From positions 1 through 8,234 of the forward strand of contig JAKQGS010000098.1 of NCBI GenBank assembly GCA_029556045.1: a stretch of 8,234 nucleotides of DNA. The letters run 5' to 3'. The stretch comes from Pseudomonadota bacterium (GTDB taxonomy: Bacteria > Bdellovibrionota > Oligoflexia > Oligoflexales > Oligoflexaceae). Position 1 is the first letter of the stretch; the number at the start of each line of letters is the position of its first letter. This document shows positions 1 to 5,890 of the stretch, piece after piece. A program made the translations under genes and the position numbers. Below the pieces are notes generated by a model. That model did not search any database, was not told the origin of the DNA, and saw nothing but the letters and a program-made list of their open reading frames with translations.

Positions 1-1001
1 CGGAAACAGCCCTTGCAGACCTGGTTTTCCGTCAAAATGTCGGGCTGGTGATTGGCGGTGTCAGCCGCGCTGAGGCCGCAGCTCTTGCCCCATGGGCAGA
101 CAAGTTGATGTTGCCCATGCTGATGCTGAGCCCCCCCCAACCGACACAAAAGCCATTGCGCAATGTCTTTCACGTGTTTCCCAATGAAGCCCAGATGGCT
201 GAAAGCATGACGCAGGCCATTGTCGCGCAAAAGATTAAACGACTGGGAATCCTGCAGCCTGCCCGTTCGAAACCCTCCAAATTTATGGGACACCTGTTGG
301 CAAAACTTAAAACCGCCGGGATCAACACCGAGCTGGCCGCCACCTATACCCCCAATGACTATGAAGCCATGGAGGCGTCCGCCCGCAAAATATTTAAAAT
401 AGACATGAACGAGCGCCGGGAGGAGTATGAAGAACTTTACAAAACCGCGAAAGAGGGGGCGCAGAAGTCAAAGGTGCCCTTTGATTCGCGACTGGTGTCC
501 CTCCCCCCCATCGTTGAAGTGGACGCCATACTGATCCCGGACAATTTCCGCACTGTGCGTTACTTCGTCAAGATCTTCAAATTCCTCAACGTCAGACGTA
601 TGCCCCTGATCGGCACGCAGGAATGGCGGGCGGCCGGTCTGGTCAACCCACCCGAGCCCTATCTCGAAGGTGCCTTCTTTGGGGATTACGTCGGTTCATA
701 TGCCAAACTCCCGGAAGGCATCAACGTGGTGACGCAGGGATCACCGTATTTTATTGCCGCCCAGGATTCCAATACCGTTGACTTTCAAATCATCGGCCAT
801 CACGCCATGCGTTTGGCTTATGATGCCTTGCGCGGCAGCAAGGAAACCCGCAAAAGATCCCTCAATAAAACCCTGGCAGGATTGGAGATCAAACAATCCC
901 CATTTTTTCGACCGGGGCGTGCGTTCAGCCCCAACCGCACCGCCAACTGGCCGTTTTTTCTCTTCCGGGTCCGCAAAGACGCCATTGAATTAACTCAATA
1001 A
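1..1001 (+). CDS. Periplasmic-binding-fold protein, LpoA/LppC-like PBP activator or ABC-type ligand-binding family (5' partial)
   Basis: The frame is open to the window edge (first full codon at 3), so this is the C-terminal ~332 residues of a longer protein. The GTG at 48 is internal, because coding similarity continues upstream of it. The segment VIGGVSRAEAAALAPWADKL followed by LPMLMLSPP matches the type-I periplasmic binding fold (Peripla_BP_6: 'IGP...A...A..A...PlisLs'). A charged segment rich in R, E, Y and K is followed by the VDAILIPDNFRTVRYF and PLIGTQEWRAAGLV blocks and by EGAFFGDYV. This arrangement, with a helical insertion before 'DA.fIPd..RTV', is what I recall from deltaproteobacterial penicillin-binding protein activator annotations. 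The likely site is the periplasm or outer membrane, but the N-terminus is not visible, so a signal peptide or lipobox cannot be checked. It converges on murI with a 12-bp overlap at the stops. Fold assignment is fairly secure; the exact role (PBP activation or solute binding) is not. Confidence 0.75.
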   Translation, partial: ETALADLVFRQNVGLVIGGVSRAEAAALAPWADKLMLPMLMLSPPQPTQKPLRNVFHVFPNEAQMAESMTQAIVAQKIKRLGILQPARSKPSKFMGHLLAKLKTAGINTELAATYTPNDYEAMEASARKIFKIDMNERREEYEELYKTAKEGAQKSKVPFDSRLVSLPPIVEVDAILIPDNFRTVRYFVKIFKFLNVRRMPLIGTQEWRAAGLVNPPEPYLEGAFFGDYVGSYAKLPEGINVVTQGSPYFIAAQDSNTVDFQIIGHHAMRLAYDALRGSKETRKRSLNKTLAGLEIKQSPFFRPGRAFSPNRTANWPFFLFRVRKDAIELTQ

Positions 1002-1811
1002 GTAATCAATCTGCGCAAATCCCATCTGCCGCAGCACCGGCTCCAGCTTCTGAGCCGACGCTGTGCGAGCGGTAAACACGGCGGTCTGCTCCGTCATGTT
1101 TCCATTATGCTGCATCGATGGCGGCAACCCATCCAGAATCTCCTTTAAGCGGAGCGCAATGGCTGCCCCCGAGTCGATCCAGCGGACGCCTTGGGGGGCC
1201 AAAGCCGCCAGTTGATCCTTGATGAGGGGAAAGTGGGTACAACCCAAAACGATGGTGTCGGGAATCTTGCTGGGATCCGCAAAAAACGGCTGCAGTATCT
1301 TCTGAAGCTCAAGACGGTCGATCGCTCCGCCGGCCATCCAGTCCTCCACCATTTGCACCAACACCGATGACCCAACCCGGTGGACGGTGCATTCCGCCGC
1401 AAAGTTCCGGATCAATTCGTCGGTATATGGCCGCTGGACCGTGCCGGGGGTCGCCAACAGTCCGATGATCTTGTTGCAGCTGATCTGAGCTGCCGGCTTG
1501 ATGGCGGGGACAACACCGATGACCGGAATTTTAAAATGGGTGCGGATAAGCGGCAAAACCACGGTACTGGCAGTATTGCAAGCCACCACTACCGCTTCGC
1601 TGTCAAAACGATCGATCAATCGCCGCAACACCGCCTCAACCCGCCCGATTAAATCATCTTCAGCTTTAAGGCCATAGGGAAAATACCCGTTATCGGACGC
1701 GTAGGTTACCCGCAGGTCCGGCATCACCGTTTTAATTTCGCGATAGATGCTCAATCCACCGACACCGGAGTCAAAGATCAGCACGTTATGTTGGTGGCTT
1801 TTGAGATGCAC
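990..1811 (-). CDS. murI: Glutamate racemase
   Basis: This cytoplasmic enzyme interconverts L- and D-glutamate, supplying D-Glu for peptidoglycan. The 273-residue length is normal for the family. Hallmarks are visible: FDSGVGGLS near residues 13-21 (Asp14, Ser15), FPYG at 44-47, VACNTAST with catalytic Cys78, and GCTHFPL with the second catalytic Cys191. Both proton-transfer cysteines are therefore present. The start is GTG (1811-1809), chosen because GGAGG (minus strand, 1822-1818) sits 6 nt upstream and the N-terminus then begins about 10 residues before the first conserved motif. It overlaps the convergent 5' neighbour by 12 bp. Upstream is a 181-bp divergent region shared with a response regulator. 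Nothing in the sequence suggests loss of function. Confidence 0.97.
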   Translation of the reverse strand: MHLKSHQHNVLIFDSGVGGLSIYREIKTVMPDLRVTYASDNGYFPYGLKAEDDLIGRVEAVLRRLIDRFDSEAVVVACNTASTVVLPLIRTHFKIPVIGVVPAIKPAAQISCNKIIGLLATPGTVQRPYTDELIRNFAAECTVHRVGSSVLVQMVEDWMAGGAIDRLELQKILQPFFADPSKIPDTIVLGCTHFPLIKDQLAALAPQGVRWIDSGAAIALRLKEILDGLPPSMQHNGNMTEQTAVFTARTASAQKLEPVLRQMGFAQIDYLLS

Positions 1812-1992
1812 CGTGATCCTCCGCTATCGCGTCCGGTTAACGCCAAGTTTTAACAGAAAATAACCAGCAAACATCGCATCTTAGATTAATAAACTCAAGT
1901 GAAATCAAAATTTATGCGATAGACGTTTAGCAAAAAGGTGCTGGACCGTCCGCACCCATTCCCCCGAACGCCATGCCAAGAAAGCCACAAGT
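1812..1992. promoter_or_regulatory. Divergent promoter region between murI and the response regulator
   Basis: This 181-bp gap separates two divergently transcribed genes and must hold the start signals for both unless they are expressed from further away. Positions 1850-1930 are clearly A+T-richer than the flanking genes. A 7-bp inverted repeat, ATCGCAT (1873-1879) and ATGCGAT (1914-1920), is separated by 34 nt and could be an operator or a chance match. I see no convincing -35/-10 pair on either strand. Confidence 0.45.
1818..1822 (-). promoter_or_regulatory. Ribosome binding site of murI (supports GTG start)
   Basis: The minus strand reads GGAGG, then 6 nt, then GTG at 1811-1809. The strong match and spacing decide the GTG start. 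Confidence 0.8.
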
Positions 1993-2511
1993 ATGGTCCT
2001 GAACAACCGCTCCTGCGTCCTGTTTATCGACGATGATCCTGACATTTTGTGGGCCCTGGAGCACTTAGCCACACAGGAAGGCTATCAGGTCATAACGGCC
2101 TCCGACGGTAAAGTGGCTCTTTCCTCCGCGCAACTGGATCAGGTGGACGCCATATTCACGGATATTGAGATGCGCCCCATGAATGGCATTCATTTTCTGC
2201 AGGAGTTGCGCCGCCTCGGACACGAAACCCCGGTGGTATTCATTACCGGACACGCCACCCCCCAAAACCTCAAGTCCGCCCTGCAGCTTGGGGCGGTCGA
2301 TTTTATTGAAAAACCTTTTCAGTTTAACACGGTGCGGAATGTGGCCTACCGGGTGATCGAGATGGGAATCCGTCAAAAGGAAAGCCAAAGGATCAGCCAA
2401 AATGCCGCCCCCCGTGAGTTGACGGGATCGGAATTTAAAAGCCTCAAACGCCACCGCCGGGTTCTGGAGTTGCTGCGGATTCAAAACCATCGCAAGCGCT
2501 CCGCCGGTTGA
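1993..2511 (+). CDS. Stand-alone response regulator (CheY-like receiver domain)
   Basis: The receiver domain (residues ~7-125) has all the phosphorylation machinery: the acidic pair in LFIDDDPDI (Asp13/14), the phospho-acceptor Asp57 in FTDIEM, the switch Thr85 in FITGHA, and Lys107 in EKPF. After the receiver there are only about 50 residues, basic (KSLKRHRRVLELLRIQNHRK), with no recognisable HTH, GGDEF, AAA+ or HPt output domain. It probably signals through a protein partner, or the basic tail contacts nucleic acid; that part is inference. The 'QNLKSALQLGAVDFIEKPF' helix 5 style is typical of NtrC/FixJ-like receivers. No sensor kinase is adjacent, so it is an orphan here. The ATG is the only good start in the open frame, with only a weak purine stretch (AAGAAAG) upstream. 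Confidence 0.88.
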   Translation: MVLNNRSCVLFIDDDPDILWALEHLATQEGYQVITASDGKVALSSAQLDQVDAIFTDIEMRPMNGIHFLQELRRLGHETPVVFITGHATPQNLKSALQLGAVDFIEKPFQFNTVRNVAYRVIEMGIRQKESQRISQNAAPRELTGSEFKSLKRHRRVLELLRIQNHRKRSAG

Positions 2512-2575
2512 TCCCCTCTAAAAAAAATTCATTGCCTGCATCCAAATCCCCCTCCGCGGTCATCTAACAGGGTGA

Positions 2576-2595
2576 AGGGGAAAAATTGGTCCCCT
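2576..2595 (+). promoter_or_regulatory. Small stem-loop in leader of the ECF gene cluster
   Basis: AGGGG (2576-2580) and CCCCT (2591-2595) form a 5-bp stem around a 10-nt A/T-rich loop. It lies 23 nt before the ATG of the first cluster gene and ends 11 nt before its ribosome binding site. It has no T-run, so it is not a normal terminator. It could be part of a leader or promoter for the cluster; the 107-bp gap 2512-2618 must hold any cluster promoter. I cannot pick a reliable ECF-type -35/-10 pair. Confidence 0.3.
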
Positions 2596-2618
2596 CATCA
2601 TTCTGAGGAGAAAGACAT

Positions 2619-2855
2619 ATGACAAAGATATTACTGATAATTTTTAGCTTCTTTAGCGGTTTAATCACGACTGCGAGCACCTCCACCGGTTTGGCCCCCC
2701 GCTCCCCCGTCCTGGTAGCATCCCATCCCGAACTTAAAGCTCTCGAGGATTTTGCCCGCACCCTTTACCAGGAGGCGCATGGACAAAAGACCCCCAAAGG
2801 TGTCACCATCCAGATTCGGGATACCGACGGTCGCCTGCTATCAACCGTGCAATAA
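2619..2855 (+). CDS. Small secreted protein of unknown function, first gene of ECF cluster
   Basis: I do not recognise this 78-residue protein as a named family. The start is clear: AGGAG (2606-2610) lies 8 nt before the ATG. Residues 1-20 form a Sec signal peptide: a Lys at position 3, then a hydrophobic core LLIIFSFFSGLI, then small residues (TTASTSTG) suitable for cleavage. The mature part is about 55 residues, with an amphipathic segment HPELKALEDFARTLYQEA and a strand-like end VTIQIRDTDGRLL. The V-x-I-x-I pattern recalls the ectodomain strands of the next protein, so the two might interact outside the inner membrane; this is inference. It sits 32 bp upstream of the DUF6249 gene in the same direction and is probably co-transcribed with it and the sigma factor. 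Confidence 0.75.
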   Translation: MTKILLIIFSFFSGLITTASTSTGLAPRSPVLVASHPELKALEDFARTLYQEAHGQKTPKGVTIQIRDTDGRLLSTVQ

Positions 2856-2887
2856 TATCGGATACAACCAGAGAGGATATTAAGCCC

Positions 2888-3631
2888 ATGAAATTTCCGA
2901 TCATTCCCATCTTCGGTGCCTTAATTCTAACCGCCAGCCTGACGGCTCCGCTCCATGGTGCCGCAGAACCCGAAAACGTGGAAATTTCGATCAAGGGCGG
3001 TGAACGGCAGGAGGGTGCGACGGCATCTGACAATCTGTCGATCGAGATCAAAAACAAGGACGCCGCCGGAAACCCCCAGGAAAAGGATGGGAATGTCCGC
3101 ATCGAGGTCGGTGGCGCTATCAAGGACCAGATTCTGAAGTCCCTGGAAGGTCGCCAGGACATGAGCGGTAATGGCGGGCTTCCCGATGCGGACGATGAGG
3201 AGGACGAAACTGGAGCGGACAAGAAAGAAGGCGCAAATATCCGCATCGACGCCAAGGTGGATGACGCGGGATTTTTTAGCGCCGGTACTCTGGCGGTTTT
3301 GACAGGATTGGCGGCTGTGGTCGGATTTTTTGGGGTGATTGCCCTCGCGCTTTACCTCAGTTACCGCAAGGCCCGCAATCATCAGAATATGATCCGGGAT
3401 CTGGTGGAAAAACGCGGTGCCGACATGCCGCTGGAAATTTTGCATGAGATCACCCCGGCACAACGGGATCTGCGCCGCGGCGTGATTTTGACCGGGCTGG
3501 GTTTGGGGCTTTCCGGCTTTCTGATGGCGGAAGAAGGGATTACCTCCGGTGAGTGGGGCCTGGGTCTTCTGCCCCTTTTCCTGGGACTGGGTTACCTGAC
3601 ACTTTGGAAACTAAACCGCAAGGATCGGTAA
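2888..3631 (+). CDS. DUF6249-type membrane protein with extracytoplasmic N-terminal domain
   Basis: The 247 residues divide into a signal peptide (~1-25, hydrophobic IIPIFGALILTASLTA, Ala-rich end), an extracytoplasmic region (~26-130), a TM helix (~134-157), a cytoplasmic loop (~158-197: SYRKARNHQNMIRDLVEKRG, then PLEILHE) and two closely spaced TM segments (~198-213 and ~224-240) ending in KLNRKDR. The membrane half (YxSYRKxRxxQxxIxxLxEKG and an 'RGxILxGLGLGL' helix) matches what I know as DUF6249, a family often encoded beside ECF sigma factors. The ectodomain has four strand-like segments (VEISIKGG, LSIEIKNK, VRIEVGG, IRIDAKV) and an acidic stretch at 100-115. A purine-rich GAGAGG lies 11 nt before the ATG, a longish gap. 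Its stop overlaps the sigma-factor start (TAATG), implying coupled translation. A role as sensor or stress-related membrane partner of the sigma factor is inference. Confidence 0.82.
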   Translation: MKFPIIPIFGALILTASLTAPLHGAAEPENVEISIKGGERQEGATASDNLSIEIKNKDAAGNPQEKDGNVRIEVGGAIKDQILKSLEGRQDMSGNGGLPDADDEEDETGADKKEGANIRIDAKVDDAGFFSAGTLAVLTGLAAVVGFFGVIALALYLSYRKARNHQNMIRDLVEKRGADMPLEILHEITPAQRDLRRGVILTGLGLGLSGFLMAEEGITSGEWGLGLLPLFLGLGYLTLWKLNRKDR

Positions 3632-3633
3632 TG
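3620..3633 (+). promoter_or_regulatory. RBS and TAATG coupling junction, DUF6249 gene to sigma factor
   Basis: AAGGA, then 6 nt, then ATG, with the upstream TAA stop sharing its last A with the ATG. This fixes the sigma-factor start and implies translational coupling with a near 1:1 ratio. Confidence 0.7.
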
Positions 3634-4194
3634 AGTCCCGCCCTGGAAAAACAGTGGATCGCCCGCGTGATAGTCGATGGCGATCCGGACGCCTTTAAGG
3701 CATTGGTGCGGCTGCATCAATCGCAGGTTCGTCAGTTCCTGCGACGGCTGACCCATCAGGATGCCGCGCTGGCGGATGATCTGGCGCAGGAAACTTTTTT
3801 GCAGGTGTTTCGTCATATCGCCGGTTATCGGGGTGATGCCAAGTTTTCCACCTGGGTTCTGCGGATCGCCTACCACCAGTTTCTGCAGCATCACCGCCGC
3901 CGGCAGGGAAAAGAGGAGTTGCGGGAATCCTGGGAGGACCAGACTGAAACAGCGTCACCGGAGGTCGCTGCCGGCACGAGCGCAAACCTCCAGCTTGATG
4001 TAGAGAGGGCCCTTGCGGGACTATCAGAGGCGGAGCGGGCCGCCATCACTTTGTGTTATCATCAGGATGCAACCCATGAAGACGCCGCCCGCATCCTAGA
4101 TATGCCGCTCGGAACCCTGAAGTCCCACGTCTACCGGGCCAAAGAGAAACTGAAAAAACAACTGGACGCATGGAGGACAGACCATGACCGATGA
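3631..4194 (+). CDS. ECF-type RNA polymerase sigma factor (sigma-70 family, RpoE-like)
   Basis: The 187-residue protein has sigma region 2 at ~15-92, with the core-binding/-10 signature DDLAQETFLQVFRHIAGYRG, the KFSTWVLRIAYHQF block and the basic HHRRRQ end. An acidic linker (~93-122) precedes region 4 at ~123-178 (LSEAERAAITLCYHQDATHE, then IL...PLGTLKSHVYRAKEKLK), the -35-binding HTH. There is no region 1 or 3, as expected for ECF sigmas. I chose ATG 3631 over the upstream in-frame GTG 3553: AAGGA (3620-3624) lies 6 nt before it, it overlaps the DUF6249 stop (TAATG), and homology starts there. The 3' end overlaps the next gene by 11 bp. It probably redirects RNA polymerase to an envelope-related regulon and may autoregulate this cluster; the trigger is unknown. 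Confidence 0.95.
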   Translation: MSPALEKQWIARVIVDGDPDAFKALVRLHQSQVRQFLRRLTHQDAALADDLAQETFLQVFRHIAGYRGDAKFSTWVLRIAYHQFLQHHRRRQGKEELRESWEDQTETASPEVAAGTSANLQLDVERALAGLSEAERAAITLCYHQDATHEDAARILDMPLGTLKSHVYRAKEKLKKQLDAWRTDHDR

Positions 4195-4531
4195 CAAAAA
4201 CCAACCACTAGGGGCCCACAGCCCGGACGATCAATGGCTTGACCAGATCCTGGCTAAATCAGCACCGGTGTATCTGGATGATCAGGGATTTAGCGATCAG
4301 GTGGTCACCCGGCTGCCCAAGCGCCGCCGCTTTGTCCGTCCCCTTATCATGGGCAGCGCGGTATCCCTGGGTGTCGCCTCCGCTGGACTGGTCTTTCGCG
4401 AGTCCACCGTGGTGGCCACCATTTTGGAGCAGGGATTGCGGGCCTCCCTGAATCCGTCGGTGCTTATGGTTGCTCTCGGGTTGTTGGTGGGATTCGTGGT
4501 GTTTGTGGGGGCCCTGGCTGGCGAAGCTTAG
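4184..4531 (+). CDS. Short two-TM membrane protein, probable anti-sigma or accessory factor for the ECF sigma
   Basis: The start is secure: GGAGG (4172-4176) lies 7 nt before ATG 4184, inside the sigma-factor coding end (11-bp overlap). The 115 residues comprise a soluble N-terminal segment (1-52) with DDQWLDQILAKSAPVYLDDQ and GFSDQVVTRLP, a basic KRRRFVRP stop-transfer-like patch, TM1 (~53-71), a short loop and TM2 (~91-111). The pattern 'D..LD.iL......yldD.GF...V...LP' is recurrent in small proteins encoded right after ECF sigmas, some annotated as DUF5056-like. A cytoplasmic N-terminus binding the sigma is the expected topology. It lacks the HxxxCxxC of zinc anti-sigma factors, so the anti-sigma role is inferred from position and topology. 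Residues 80-115 and the stop are duplicated at 5891-6002, downstream of the ATPase gene. Confidence 0.78.
   Translation: MTDDKNQPLGAHSPDDQWLDQILAKSAPVYLDDQGFSDQVVTRLPKRRRFVRPLIMGSAVSLGVASAGLVFRESTVVATILEQGLRASLNPSVLMVALGLLVGFVVFVGALAGEA
4420..4531 (+). repeat. Direct repeat, copy 1: 3' end of the two-TM gene
   Basis: This copy lies in a complete gene (codons 80-115 plus TAG). It matches 5891-6002 at a constant offset of 1471 with 8 mismatches in 112 positions by hand alignment (4465, 4471, 4472, 4474, 4490, 4491, 4528, 4531) and no indel. The match stops sharply just before 4420 and right after the stop codon. The two copies bracket the DUF4143 ATPase gene. Confidence 0.93.
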
Positions 4532-4548
4532 TCACCCCTCTATTTCCC

Positions 4549-4560
4549 CGCCCCGGGGCG
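4549..4560. terminator. GC-rich palindrome downstream of the two-TM gene (weak terminator candidate)
   Basis: CGCCCCGGGGCG is a perfect 12-nt palindrome flanked by TATTTCCC on the left and AAAACC on the right. It lies 18 nt after the two-TM gene stop. As RNA it gives only a 4-bp stem with a 4-nt loop, and no T-tract follows on the + strand, so termination strength is doubtful. On the minus strand a T-run would follow the stem, but no minus-strand gene ends here. Confidence 0.3.
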
Positions 4561-4710
4561 AAAACCAAGACTACCCCCCTCCCCGCGATGAATAGACAGA
4601 ACAGTATTAGATTAAATCTCTTAAAGAAGATAACTTGTTATTTATATTACAGAATACTACAATCGGGACTGCGCCACTAAATTCCATGAAATTCCGTGGG
4701 GAGGTCCCGT
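4561..4710 (+). promoter_or_regulatory. A+T-rich leader of the ATPase gene with dyads and a tandem repeat
   Basis: Composition changes abruptly after ~4590 to A+T-rich. Candidate elements are an AGATT-A-AATCT dyad (4609-4619), an ATAAC-TT-GTTAT dyad (4630-4641), an AGTATT/AATACT pair (4603-4608 and 4653-4658), and a possible -10 TATATT (4643-4648) with only a poor -35. GGGAGG (4699-4704) is the ribosome binding site, 6 nt before ATG 4711. This suggests the ATPase gene has its own promoter instead of relying on the sigma-factor operon. Confidence 0.4.
4679..4698 (+). repeat. Tandem 10-bp repeat AAATTCC(A/G)TG x2 before the ATPase gene
   Basis: Two head-to-tail units (4679-4688 and 4689-4698) differ at one position and abut the ribosome binding site. 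They could bind a regulator or be a slippage product. Confidence 0.6.
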
Positions 4711-5853
4711 ATGTACCCAAGAACGATAAAACTCGATGAAATTATTAGGAGAAAGAGTGTTTTTTTAATCGGTCCGCGTCAAACTGGGAAGAGCACCCTT
4801 TTAAGAACTCGCTTTCCAGCAGCGCGTTTTATCGACCTCCTCGAATCCGAGACATTTCGCGAATTAAGCACCTTCCCTGAGTCGCTGAGGCAGAAAATTA
4901 CCAGCCGAGATCAGCTCATCATCGTCGATGAAATTCAAAAACTTCCGTCACTTTTGGATGAGGTGCAGCTGCTCATCGATCGTAATAAGGACCTGCGATT
5001 TATTTTAACCGGCAGCAGCGCCCGAAAACTTAAGCGTGGTGGTGCAAATTTATTAGGGGGAAGAGCTCATTTTCTGAATCTGCACCCTCTTACCAGTGCA
5101 GAGTTGAACTACCAACGCACGGGTGATCGTATTAATTGGGGCAGCCTTCCCAGCATTCTGGATTCATCCCATGCAAAGCAGGATCTTGATAGTTATGTCG
5201 GGACATATCTAAAGGAAGAAATCATGGCAGAAAGTCTGACCCGTTCTATTGAAAATTTTTCCCGCGTTTTGCATTTTTCATCTGCACTCAATACCCAGCA
5301 AATAAACTACACCAAATTAGGGAACGATGCGCAGGTCCCCCCTCGCACAGTAAAGGACTACTTTCAGGTGTTTCAGGATACTCTCATAGCCCATCTATTA
5401 CCCCCTTTTCAAAAGACGACGAAACGTAAAGCTGTTGCCACAGAAAAGTTCTATTTTTTTGATTTAGGCGTTGCTCGCAACCTGGCTCGTCGCGGTCTCA
5501 TAGAAAAGGGAACGCCGGAATTTGGCACTGCTATTGAGCATTTGATCTTCCTCGAACTTAAGGCCTATAGTGACTATTCCCTCAGGGGAGATGAGATCAC
5601 CTATTGGCGCAGTCAATCCCAGCTCGAAGTGGATTTTGTAATCAATGGTGAGATTGCCATTGAGGTTAAGGGAACGACTCGGGTTTCTTCGTCCGACCTC
5701 AAGGGCCTCAAAGCGCTTCGCGAAGAGATCCCTCTGCGTCGACAAATTGTTCTGAGCAGCGAGTTAGAACGACGTTGGATTGATGATATTGAAGTGATTC
5801 CCTACGAGATCTTCTTACGCGACCTTTGGGAAGGGCGAATCATTGGTGCATAG
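4711..5853 (+). CDS. AAA+ ATPase with DUF4143 domain (AAA_14/DUF4143 family)
   Basis: The 380-residue protein has the usual family length. N-terminal ATPase: Walker A GPRQTGKST (21-29, Lys27), Walker B LIIVDEIQK (69-77, Asp73/Glu74), and sensor-1-like LTGSSARKLKRGGANLLGGR (~99-118). A winged-helix-like middle (~185-235) carries NTQQINYTKLGNDAQVPPRT. The C-terminal DUF4143 part has FYFFDLGVARNL (~247-258), EFGTAIEHLIFLEL (~270-283) and YWRSQSQLEVDFVI...IAIEVKG (~298-321), resembling a PD-(D/E)xK nuclease core (Asp308, Glu318, Lys320). Whether it cuts DNA is unknown. I chose ATG 4711 over GTG 4696 because GGGAGG lies 6 nt before it and 'MYPR' fits the family's start. Base composition is more A+T-rich than its neighbours and it sits between the two 112-bp repeats, so acquisition is likely. 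No toxin, restriction or CRISPR partner is adjacent. Its cellular role is not known from the sequence. Confidence 0.93.
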   Translation: MYPRTIKLDEIIRRKSVFLIGPRQTGKSTLLRTRFPAARFIDLLESETFRELSTFPESLRQKITSRDQLIIVDEIQKLPSLLDEVQLLIDRNKDLRFILTGSSARKLKRGGANLLGGRAHFLNLHPLTSAELNYQRTGDRINWGSLPSILDSSHAKQDLDSYVGTYLKEEIMAESLTRSIENFSRVLHFSSALNTQQINYTKLGNDAQVPPRTVKDYFQVFQDTLIAHLLPPFQKTTKRKAVATEKFYFFDLGVARNLARRGLIEKGTPEFGTAIEHLIFLELKAYSDYSLRGDEITYWRSQSQLEVDFVINGEIAIEVKGTTRVSSSDLKGLKALREEIPLRRQIVLSSELERRWIDDIEVIPYEIFLRDLWEGRIIGA

Positions 5854-5890
5854 GTGAATATGAACCAGACATCACGCACGATGAAGCACT

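Noticed and set aside
2065..2490. Long minus-strand open frame opposite the response regulator
   Set aside because: It is a shadow of the well-supported receiver-domain gene, with no family motif of its own.
2803..3463. Minus-strand open frames opposite the DUF6249 gene
   Set aside because: Ser/Pro/Arg-rich composition typical of antisense frames in G+C-rich genes; the plus strand has a signal peptide, TM segments and overlap with the sigma gene.
3553..3630. GTG 3553 as start of the sigma factor
   Set aside because: It would add 26 residues lying in the DUF6249 coding sequence with no sigma homology; ATG 3631 has an RBS and a TAATG junction.
4711..5853. ATPase as a proven phage-defence or toxin-antitoxin component
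   Set aside because: AAA_14/DUF4143 proteins are found in many contexts and no partner gene is adjacent; the sequence does not support a specific function.
4532..5890. ATPase block as a classical insertion sequence or integron cassette
   Set aside because: No transposase or integrase, no terminal inverted repeats and no short target duplication; the flanking repeats are 112 bp of host-like coding sequence.
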